A DNA stretch of 64,000 bases. Origin: Streptomyces koelreuteriae (GTDB lineage: Bacteria; Actinomycetota; Actinomycetes; Streptomycetales; Streptomycetaceae). The stretch covers positions 806,001-870,000 of the forward strand of contig NZ_CP075896.1 of NCBI RefSeq assembly GCF_018604545.1. The letters are read 5' to 3'. Shown here one piece after another: positions 11,630 to 18,689 of the stretch (position 1 is its first letter; each line of letters opens with the position of its first letter). A model generated the notes under the pieces. The model saw only the letters and a program-made list of their open reading frames with translations, did no database searches and was not told the origin of the DNA. The translations under genes and the position numbers were made by a program.

Positions 11630-11867
11630 CTCACGGGCCAAGGCTCACGGGCCAAGGCTCACGGGCCAAGGCTCACGGGCCAAGGCTCACGGGCCAAGGC
11701 TCACGGGCCAAGGCTCACGGGCCAAGGCTCACGGGCCAAGGCTCACGGGCCAAGGCTCACGGGCCAAGGCTCACGGGCCAAGGCTCACGGGCCAGGGCTC
11801 ACGGGCCAGGGCTCGCGGGCCGGGGCTCGCGGGCCGGGGCTCGCGGGCCGGGGCTCGCGGGCGGGCT
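11630..11867. repeat. Tandem array of 17 units of 14 bp
   Basis: Seventeen head-to-tail units with strict 14-base spacing. Units 1-11 read CTCACGGGCCAAGG, units 12-13 CTCACGGGCCAGGG, units 14-16 CTCGCGGGCCGGGG, and the last is partial. The near identity of the central units and the graded variants at the right edge indicate recent slippage or unequal exchange. It lies between two convergent genes and codes for nothing plausible: reading frames through it are simple shadows. A role in transcription arrest or as a protein-binding array is possible but unproven. Confidence 0.95.
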
Positions 11868-11873
11868 GAAGAA

Positions 11874-11910
11874 GGCGGCCTGACCCGTCCCCTGTGCGGG
11901 TCAGGCCGCC
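11874..11910. terminator. Bidirectional hairpin terminator between CHAT and LuxR genes
   Basis: Perfect 14-bp stem (GGCGGCCTGACCCG and its complement) with a 9-base loop just before the stop codon of the convergent LuxR gene. Confidence 0.75.
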
Positions 11911-11925
11911 GGTCTCGGGTGCGGC

Positions 11926-13671
11926 TCAGGCGGGCTGGGCCTCCGGTACCTCGGTCAGCCACGGCAGGGCGCCGCGGTCGCTCGCGCCGAGCCGGGCGTA
12001 GGCGCTGTAGAGGTGGTTGCCGACGGTGCGGATCGACAAGGTGAGGCGTTCGGCGATCTGCCGGTTGCTCAGGCCCGCCGCCGCGAGGGTGACGATCTGC
12101 CGCTGCCGGGCGGTGAGTTCGCCGAGGACCAGCCCGGACAGCGCCGGCGTACGCGCGCCCTGGCAGCGCCGGGCCAGTGCCACGGCCCGGGTGCGGGAGT
12201 GCCGGGCGGCACGCGGCTCGCGGTGTGCCCCCACGGCCTGGGCGTGCGCCTCGGCGGCGAACAGGGTGAAGCCGCGCCGCTCCAGCTCCTCGGCGACCTC
12301 GTCCAGGGCCGGGCCGTCGGCGCGGGTCAGGGCGTCGGCGTGCCGGGCGAACACACCGGTGAGCCGGTCGATGACCTTCTCGGGGGCGCCGAGCCGGACG
12401 GCGTCGTAGGGGTCGGCGAGGTCCGCGAGGACGGTGTCGAGGTCGCCCCGAAGGTCGGCGGCGGGATCTCCCGACTGGGCTGCGGCACGGTCGAGTTCGT
12501 CCTGGCACGACATGTCCGAGGGCGTACCGCGCAGCCCCTCCCTCGCCCAGGCCGCCGCTTCCCGCAACTCCCCGCGCAGCCGGGCGAACCGGGCGCGTAC
12601 GGCGGCGTACCCGCACGGCAGCGTGCCGCCCTCGGCGACCAGCCACTCCCCCACCGGCGTGGGCATGGCCCGTACGTCGTCCCGGTCGATGCGGTGGGCC
12701 AGTGCGGCCGACTCGGCGTCGAGGGCGGCGGCGTACTCATCCGGTGTGCGGGACAGCCGGCGCGCCCGCAGCCGGCCGGCCGCCGCCCGGAGCACCGGTC
12801 CGTGCAGGGGGTGGGCGAGGCGGACGGTGCCCGCGTCGTCGACATGGATCAGGCCGTCGGACTCCAGGGCTTCCAGGGCCCCGAGGTCCGCGTCGTCCGG
12901 GCGCAGCGGCAGGGGTTCGGCGAAGGCGAGACGGTCCAGGGTCTCGCGCTCGCGAGGGCAGGTGCGGCCGAGGACGGGGGCGGTGCGCTCCCGTACGGCC
13001 GTGGTCAGCGGCACCGGGCCCCGCCACGCGCGTTCCTCGGTGCCCGGGACGTCGGTGAGCCGCCCGCGCACCGCGCCCAGCAGATCGCGCAGCAGCCGCA
13101 GATCGCCCCGGCTCAGGCGGTGCAGCCGGCCGACGGTGAGCGGGTCGAGGGGGCCGGCGCCGGCCGTGAGGAGCTGTGCGGTCTCCTCCTGCGCGGGCGG
13201 CTCCAGAGTGAGGCGCGGCAGCAGTTCTCCGGTCCACAGCCGGGAGATCGCGCCGGGCACCGGGGTGCCGTCCGTGGCGACGACCAGCAGCCGGGTGCGG
13301 CCGTGCACGGCGAGTTGGTGGACCAGGGCGGCGGAGGCGTCGTCGAGGAGGTGCGCGTCGTCCACGACCAGCGTCCGTACGCCGGACAGGAGCTGGACCG
13401 CGCGGTGCAGGGTGACCGTCTCGGGCAGCAGAGGGGCGAACGCGGCGAAGGGGAGGGCGCGGCTCTCGGGCGTACCGGCCGCCCGGGCGCAGTCGGTGCC
13501 GCGGACCGCCTCGGTGACGAGGCGGGTCTTGCCGCAGCCCGCCGGGCCCGTCACCACGATGCCGCGGCGTCCGCCGGTCAGGGACCTGCGGACCAGCTCC
13601 AGTTCGTCCTCCCGCCCGGCGAAGGGCCAGGGCAGCTCCAGGGGCGTCGCGTCCCGCTCGTAAGTCGTCAC
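11926..13671 (-). CDS. AAA ATPase / LuxR-type transcriptional regulator
   Basis: About 580-aa regulator with an N-terminal NTPase domain (FAGREDELELV, Walker A GPAGCGKT, Walker B LVVDDAHLLD) and a C-terminal LuxR helix-turn-helix (ELTARQRQIVTLAAAGLSNRQIAERL). It is shorter than typical 900-aa LAL regulators, with a small middle region. Two in-frame GTG starts compete: 13671, giving VTTYERDATP, and 13695. I prefer 13671 because a -10-like TATCAG at 13698-13703 would place the transcript start after 13695. It is divergent from the pseudo-metzincin gene, which it may control. Confidence 0.85.
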   Translation of the reverse strand: MTTYERDATPLELPWPFAGREDELELVRRSLTGGRRGIVVTGPAGCGKTRLVTEAVRGTDCARAAGTPESRALPFAAFAPLLPETVTLHRAVQLLSGVRTLVVDDAHLLDDASAALVHQLAVHGRTRLLVVATDGTPVPGAISRLWTGELLPRLTLEPPAQEETAQLLTAGAGPLDPLTVGRLHRLSRGDLRLLRDLLGAVRGRLTDVPGTEERAWRGPVPLTTAVRERTAPVLGRTCPRERETLDRLAFAEPLPLRPDDADLGALEALESDGLIHVDDAGTVRLAHPLHGPVLRAAAGRLRARRLSRTPDEYAAALDAESAALAHRIDRDDVRAMPTPVGEWLVAEGGTLPCGYAAVRARFARLRGELREAAAWAREGLRGTPSDMSCQDELDRAAAQSGDPAADLRGDLDTVLADLADPYDAVRLGAPEKVIDRLTGVFARHADALTRADGPALDEVAEELERRGFTLFAAEAHAQAVGAHREPRAARHSRTRAVALARRCQGARTPALSGLVLGELTARQRQIVTLAAAGLSNRQIAERLTLSIRTVGNHLYSAYARLGASDRGALPWLTEVPEAQPA

Positions 13672-13697
13672 ACAAGCATGAGCGCGGCTACTCACTT

Positions 13698-13706
13698 CTG
13701 ATACAG
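13698..13706 (-). promoter_or_regulatory. Candidate -10 element shared with the S8 gene promoter
   Basis: Read on the minus strand, the sequence is GCCCTGTATCAGAA. A close copy, GCGCTGTATCAAAT, lies about 90 bases upstream of the S8 start (minus strand, around 8891-8904). The shared CTGTATCA could be the promoter element of one sigma factor. No convincing common -35 was found. Confidence 0.3.
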
Positions 13707-13766
13707 GGCGACTTGAGTAGCCCCCGACTCAGGCGCCCGGAACGGCCCCCGGGGCAGGCTGTGGCC

Positions 13767-14852
13767 ATGACCGCACGCTACTGCTCGCTGGCTCAGACGC
13801 CGGCGCCCGCCCCCGCACCGGGGCCGGCGGCCGAGCGGCTGAGCGCGCTCGCGAGCGGGCGGCGTATGTGGGTCAACGGCACAGTGCTGCACTACTGGTT
13901 CTTCGACGGCGACAGCGACGCGTCCGTCATCCCCGTGCCGGGGACGGGGATGACGCGACGGGTGTCGTGGGCCGGCGCCGAGGAGCAGCGGGACGTGGTG
14001 CGCTCCTGCTTCCGGGAGTGGCAGGACCTCGGCACCGGGATCTCCTTCGCCGAGGTCGACGACCGCTCGGAGGCCGAACTGCGCATCGGGTTCCAGCTCG
14101 GCGACGGCTCCTGGTCGGCCGTGGGCCGCGACGCGCTGCTGGCCGGACGGCACGAGCGCACCATGAACCTCGGCTGGGACCTGACCGCGCCCGGGGAGCG
14201 CGGGACGGCCCTGCACCAGATCGGGCACGCGCTCGGCATGCTGCACGAGCACCAGAGCCCGTTCGCCGGTCTCCACTTCGACGACGAGGCGGTGTACGCC
14301 GAACTGGCCGGCCCGCCCCACCACTGGAGCCGGGAGAAAACGCACTACAACATTCTGCGCAAGCTCGACCCGGACGAGGCCAACGGTTCCGTCTGGGACC
14401 CGCAGTCGATCATGGAGTTCCCGTTCTCGTCGGGGCTGGTGCTGGAGCCGGAGCAGTACCGCGCGGGTCTGAACCCGCCCGGCACCCTGTCCGCCGCCGA
14501 CAAGGAGTTCGTGCTCCGCTGGTATCCGCCGGCTCATCCGGCGGGACCGTCCGAACTGGTGCCGTTCCGCTCGGCGCCGCTCGGTCTCGGCCCGGGCGAG
14601 CAGGCCGACTTCGTCATCGACCCGCCGGAGACCCGCACCTACACGCTGGGCACCTTCGGCGACGGCGACACCGTCGTCGTGGCCTTCGAGGAGCGGGACG
14701 GGGAGCCCCGTTACCTCGCCGGGCAGGACGACGGAGGGACGGCGCGCAACGCCACGATCAGCGCCCGGCTCGTCAAGGGCCGCCGCTACCACGTCCGTGT
14801 ACGCCTGTACTCCGCGTGGGGTTCCGGCGAGACGGCGGTGATGTGCTGGTGA
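13767..14852 (+). CDS. Astacin/matrixin-like metzincin with catalytic Glu replaced by Gln
   Basis: 361-aa protein of the M12A-like metzincin fold. The zinc signature is HQIGHALGMLHEH (residues 150-162): the three zinc His are kept but the general-base Glu of HExxH is Gln. The DNA reads CAC CAG ATC GGG CAC, so this is not a misread frame. A Met turn is present (SIMEF). The C-terminal 100 residues are beta-rich and may bind ligand. No signal peptide is seen; the N-terminus is Ala-Pro rich. Expected to bind zinc but to be inactive or nearly so. ATG 13767 was chosen over a weak upstream TTG. Confidence 0.82.
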   Translation: MTARYCSLAQTPAPAPAPGPAAERLSALASGRRMWVNGTVLHYWFFDGDSDASVIPVPGTGMTRRVSWAGAEEQRDVVRSCFREWQDLGTGISFAEVDDRSEAELRIGFQLGDGSWSAVGRDALLAGRHERTMNLGWDLTAPGERGTALHQIGHALGMLHEHQSPFAGLHFDDEAVYAELAGPPHHWSREKTHYNILRKLDPDEANGSVWDPQSIMEFPFSSGLVLEPEQYRAGLNPPGTLSAADKEFVLRWYPPAHPAGPSELVPFRSAPLGLGPGEQADFVIDPPETRTYTLGTFGDGDTVVVAFEERDGEPRYLAGQDDGGTARNATISARLVKGRRYHVRVRLYSAWGSGETAVMCW

Positions 14853-15323
14853 CAGCACCGACGCGCCGCGCGGACACCTGAGCCACAGTCCGGCACCGGG
14901 GGAGCGGTCGAGGACGTCGCCCATGGGGGTGGGTGACGTCCTCGACCACGCCATGTCCTGGACCACCCGTGCCCGCGACCACCCCGTGTCCCCGCCCACG
15001 CCATGTCCTGGTTCACGCCCGGGGCGGGGGCGCACGGCCGACGGACGCGGTGCCGTCGAGGGCCTCGCCGAGGGCGGCGGGGCGGACGCGGGGCGCACCG
15101 GCCCCGGCGTCGTGGATCCACCCCAGGGGTGAAGAGCGTTCACCGGCGGCCGACATGGGGCATCGTGCAAGGGAACGGCTGGCAATGGCGTTACGCCGTC
15201 CGAGTATTGATGCCTACGCTTGATTGCTCTCGCGGCTGCACGTCCGTACCGGAAGACGCACGAGGTGCCGGCGGCCCGACTACGCTCGCGGCGTAACACC
15301 GGGGGATGGGGGGGGGAGAGCGG
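14853..15323. other. 471-bp intergenic region with terminator hairpin and short direct repeats
   Basis: No credible gene. It contains the hairpin at 14906-14947 and two copies of CACGCCATGTCCTGG about 50 bases apart (near 14947 and 14998). A less GC-rich stretch (15190-15240), with GAGTATTGATGCC and GCTTGATTGC, probably carries the antiporter promoter. Confidence 0.6.
14906..14947 (+). terminator. Hairpin terminator after the pseudo-metzincin gene
   Basis: Perfect 13-bp stem (GGTCGAGGACGTC and its complement) with a 16-base loop, 54 bases after the stop codon. No T tract. Confidence 0.6.
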
Positions 15324-16598
15324 GTGGAGACGTCCCGACGCGACCGTGACCGGCGGCCGAGGCCGCGGGCGGCGGTTCCGGCCGTCCTGCTGTGGGCGCT
15401 GGGCGCGCTGGTCCTGGGCGTTCTGATCGGTCTGGCGGCGGATCCGTCGCGTCTGGTCGGCACCACCGGGTACGTCTTCGCCACCGGACTGCTGCTGGCC
15501 GTGGGCTTGTACGGCAGCACGTACGGCATCGATCTCGCCGATCTGCGGCGTGATCTGCGCGGTGTGGTGGCGGCGGTCACGCTGGGAGTCCTCCTCAAGG
15601 CGGCGATCGTCTCGGGCGTCATGGTCTGGGCGTCGGGGCACCCGGAGTATCTGATCCTCGGCATCGTCGTCGCGCAGATCGACCCGCTGTCGGTGACCGC
15701 CCTCGGCAGGGACGCGCACATGTCGCGGCGCGCCCGGTCGCTGCTCACGGCGTGGGCCTCCTTCGACGACCCGATGACGGTCCTGCTGACGCTGTACGTC
15801 GCCGGATACGCCTACACGGCCGCGGGGCACCCGGGCACACCGTCGGTGGTGGGCGGCGGGGCCCGCGGCTACGCCCTCGGACTGGCGTTCAACGCGCTGC
15901 TCCTGGCCGGTGCCCTCGCGCTGTGGTGGGCGGGCGGCAGGCTGTGGCCGGCACGGCGGGCCCGTGAGGAGTCCGCGGAGCCCGGCGAACTCGACCGCCC
16001 CCGGCGACCGGTGACACCGCTCGGCGCGCTGCTGGTCGTGGCCGTGCTCGTGCTCGCGGCGGCGAACATGCTGATGCTCGCCGTGGCCGTGGCTGGACTG
16101 TTCCTGCGCGCGCGGGCCTTCGCCCGTCCGCTCGCGCGGGCGGTCACCAGCGCCTTTCTGCTCGCGACCGCCCTGCTGGGCCTGTTCGCCGCCCAGGGGG
16201 TGTCGCTGGGCCCGGGAGTGCTGCTGGGCGTCTCGGCGTTCGGCGCACAGGCGGTGGTGGCCGTGCTGCTGATGCCCCTCTTCGTGCGCGGCCTGTCCCG
16301 AAGGGACCGGATCCTGCTGGGGATCGGCCAGCAGAACGGTCTGACGGCCGTGCTGCTCGCCCTCACCCTCGAACGCGACTTCCCGAAGACGGTCGGCATC
16401 GTCGCCCCGGCCGTGGTGACCGTCAATCTGCTGCACTACGGGGCGCGCATGGCGTTCGGCTGCTGGTCCCGCCACCGGGCCGGGAAGAACCGGCAACCCA
16501 CGGGTGAACGGCGGCGTCTCCCCCGGCATCCGGCGGCCGACGAGGGCAGGACGGGCGAGACACCGACGGCGACCGACGGACTGCGGTCCTCCGCGTAG
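15324..16598 (+). CDS. Cation/proton antiporter (CPA1/NhaP-like)
   Basis: 424-aa polytopic membrane protein with about 11-12 hydrophobic helices. The core motif AQIDPLSVTALGRDAHMS and ASFDDPMTVLLTLY matches the ion-binding helices of CPA antiporters, with the conserved Asp residues of DP and DDP. A hydrophilic tail follows helix 12. Likely exchanges Na+ or K+ for protons across the cytoplasmic membrane. The GTG at 15324 has a strong GGGGGGAG seven bases upstream; ATG 15306 is also in frame but lies inside the G run. It stands alone ahead of the ATPase module. Confidence 0.87.
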   Translation: METSRRDRDRRPRPRAAVPAVLLWALGALVLGVLIGLAADPSRLVGTTGYVFATGLLLAVGLYGSTYGIDLADLRRDLRGVVAAVTLGVLLKAAIVSGVMVWASGHPEYLILGIVVAQIDPLSVTALGRDAHMSRRARSLLTAWASFDDPMTVLLTLYVAGYAYTAAGHPGTPSVVGGGARGYALGLAFNALLLAGALALWWAGGRLWPARRAREESAEPGELDRPRRPVTPLGALLVVAVLVLAAANMLMLAVAVAGLFLRARAFARPLARAVTSAFLLATALLGLFAAQGVSLGPGVLLGVSAFGAQAVVAVLLMPLFVRGLSRRDRILLGIGQQNGLTAVLLALTLERDFPKTVGIVAPAVVTVNLLHYGARMAFGCWSRHRAGKNRQPTGERRRLPRHPAADEGRTGETPTATDGLRSSA

Positions 16599-16653
16599 CC
16601 GGATGATGCGCGGCGGCCCGGACGGGGCGCGGCCAGGGGAACGGGGAGGCCGG

Positions 16654-17544
16654 ATGGGTGAGCGGAGAGGGAGCCGTGTCAGGCGTCCCCGCAGGAGAGC
16701 GCGCTGGCGCCCCGTCCTGCTGCTCGGCACGCTGCCGCTGCTCCCCGCGACCGCCGGACAGGCCGCCGCCGACACGGGCAGGAGCGATGTCCGGCTGGTG
16801 TACTGCCTCGCCGACGAGCACCGTGGCGACCTCCGGGACGCGGCGGTGCGGCTCGGTGTGGTGGGGCGTGTTCCGGGTCCGGTCGGCGGTACGGACGCCG
16901 TACGGGTGCCCGGCGGCAAGGGTGGCGTGATGTCGCTCGACGACTGGGCCGACAAGCGGCCGGGCGACTTCGCACGGGTCTGCGAGGCGGTCATGGCCGC
17001 AGCGGGCGAACCGGCGGGGGCGTCCGCGGACCAGGGCGGCGGTGGGCTGGGCGGGTTCGCCGACGGGGCTCTGCTGCTGGCGACCGGCGCCGTGCTCACC
17101 GTGCTCGGGCAGAAGACGGAACGGATCTCGGCGGAGCGGCGCACGCACGGCCGGCAACTCTCGGCGGCCGTGCTGGAATTCCGGAGGATCGCATGGCTGT
17201 ATCTCGCGGAGTACGAACAGGTGGCCGAGACGGACCACGCCGAGGTGTCACGGGCCCGGGAGGCGCTCAGCGGCCTCCTCGCCCTGGTGCCCGGCCCGGC
17301 CCCGCGCCGTGCGGCGGCCCGGCTGCTGGCCGACTCCCTGCCCCTGGCGGACAGACTGCCGCGCAGCCGGGACGGGGAACTCCTGCGACCGAACGACAGA
17401 AAGAACGAGGCGGACGCCGTGCGCACCATCCTGGACCGGCAGACCCGGGAGGTGGGCGATCTGCTGCGCCCCGCCCCCGTGTGGTGGCTGCGCGGGCCAC
17501 GGCACGACGGCCGTCCCACAAGCTCCGGAGGGCAACACGGATGA
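16654..17544 (+). CDS. Hypothetical membrane-anchored protein, first gene of the ATPase module
   Basis: 296 aa. Very basic start (MGERRGSRVRRPRRR), then a hydrophobic helix ending in ATAGQAAA that may be a signal or anchor. A second hydrophobic segment lies near residue 130 (GFADGALLLATGAVLTVLG), and the Arg/Glu-rich C-terminal half looks helical. No known domain is recognised. Its TGA overlaps the ATG of the next gene (ATGA, 17541-17544), so it is coupled to a P-loop ATPase and may be its membrane partner. Confidence 0.75.
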   Translation: MGERRGSRVRRPRRRARWRPVLLLGTLPLLPATAGQAAADTGRSDVRLVYCLADEHRGDLRDAAVRLGVVGRVPGPVGGTDAVRVPGGKGGVMSLDDWADKRPGDFARVCEAVMAAAGEPAGASADQGGGGLGGFADGALLLATGAVLTVLGQKTERISAERRTHGRQLSAAVLEFRRIAWLYLAEYEQVAETDHAEVSRAREALSGLLALVPGPAPRRAAARLLADSLPLADRLPRSRDGELLRPNDRKNEADAVRTILDRQTREVGDLLRPAPVWWLRGPRHDGRPTSSGGQHG

Positions 17545-18638
17545 CCAACTCCGACTGGGCGAACCCCTACGGAGTGCGCAAACCGTACGGATCGAACGGC
17601 GCGGGCAACGGCGACGGCCGTGACAGCGGCGCGAACGGTTCCGCCACGCTGAGCGCCGACCACCCCCTGGTGCCGTGGAAGCAGCCGGACCACATGCACC
17701 AGTGGGTCGACGTCGACCACTCCCGTGACGAACTGGACCGCTTCGAGGAGGACTGGCCCCACCTCGACGAACTCCTCGACTCGAGCTCCGGGCACGGCCG
17801 GGTGGTGGTCGTCAGCGGACAGCCCGGCATGGGCAAGACATCGCTCATCCACCGGTGCATCCACGAGGCACGCCGGCGGATATCGGCGGCGGCGCCCGCG
17901 GCCGGGAACCCGCTCGTGCTGTTCGCCCCGACCGCGGGCCTCGACAACGACGGCCGCCGGATCAGTGTCGACCCGGACGGCCGGTCGTTCGCGCCGACCC
18001 GGCTGATCAACGCCCGCATACGCCGCGAGATCGCCAAGAGGCTGCTGCTGCACGAGTTCCCCGAGCCCCGGGTGCAGGCGATCATCTCGGAGGAGGACCC
18101 GTTCCAGGCCTACAGCGAGATGAGCGATCTGCTGATCCAGCACAACGCGCTGCTCTTCGTCGTGATCCCGCACATCCGGTGGAACGACGCCCATCTCCGG
18201 GCGGCTTTTCTGCGCACCTGTCTGAGCCCCGCGCACCCCAGGATCGTACTTTTCGTCGAAGTGAGCCACGGCGCCGCGGAGACCCCGAGGGACGTGACCG
18301 CCGCCCTCGCCGGATCGGCGGCCGTCACCCATCTCGCGCTGCGCGAGCTGGACTCCGAGGACATCTGGAGGTTCAGCCACAGCGCCCGCGCCGCCGGCGG
18401 CGGACCGCACAGCCTGGTCGAACCCGACAGGAGTTCCCTGATGGCAGCACACGACGAATGGAAACCCTCCGACGTGCGCGAACTGCGCAAGGTCTTCCAC
18501 TCGGCCGCAAACGCCCTGCGCAGCGCGCCGCACCCCTGGGCGATCGACGCCGACGCGCTCAGACCCCACTGGGAGAGCCGGCGGGCGCGCCGCGACGCCC
18601 TGCTCCGTGAGCCGATCCTGCCCCGCCCCGGCGGCTGA
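17541..18638 (+). CDS. P-loop ATPase, uncharacterised
   Basis: 365-aa cytosolic NTPase. A Gly/Asn-rich leader (residues 1-40) precedes a domain with Walker A SGQPGMGKTS at about 92-101. The following strand ALLFVVIPHIRWND could be the Walker B region but lacks the usual acidic pair. Organisation resembles STAND/AAA ATPases that sense a ligand through a partner. It is coupled to the upstream membrane protein and followed after 51 bases by a second, larger NTPase, so the three genes likely make one complex. The function is unknown. Confidence 0.8.
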   Translation: MTNSDWANPYGVRKPYGSNGAGNGDGRDSGANGSATLSADHPLVPWKQPDHMHQWVDVDHSRDELDRFEEDWPHLDELLDSSSGHGRVVVVSGQPGMGKTSLIHRCIHEARRRISAAAPAAGNPLVLFAPTAGLDNDGRRISVDPDGRSFAPTRLINARIRREIAKRLLLHEFPEPRVQAIISEEDPFQAYSEMSDLLIQHNALLFVVIPHIRWNDAHLRAAFLRTCLSPAHPRIVLFVEVSHGAAETPRDVTAALAGSAAVTHLALRELDSEDIWRFSHSARAAGGGPHSLVEPDRSSLMAAHDEWKPSDVRELRKVFHSAANALRSAPHPWAIDADALRPHWESRRARRDALLREPILPRPGG

Positions 18639-18689
18639 TGCCCACCGCCACCCCGACCGCGCCTCTCCGGACCCGCAAGGAGTGCCATC

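Noticed and set aside
7358..11641. Extended minus-strand frame joining the S8 peptidase to sequence antisense to the CHAT gene
   Set aside because: The S8 start at 8797 has a strong ribosome-binding site, and the extension is low-complexity shadow of the plus-strand CHAT gene.
11630..11867. CRISPR array
   Set aside because: The units are contiguous 14-mers without spacers, and no cas gene is in the window.
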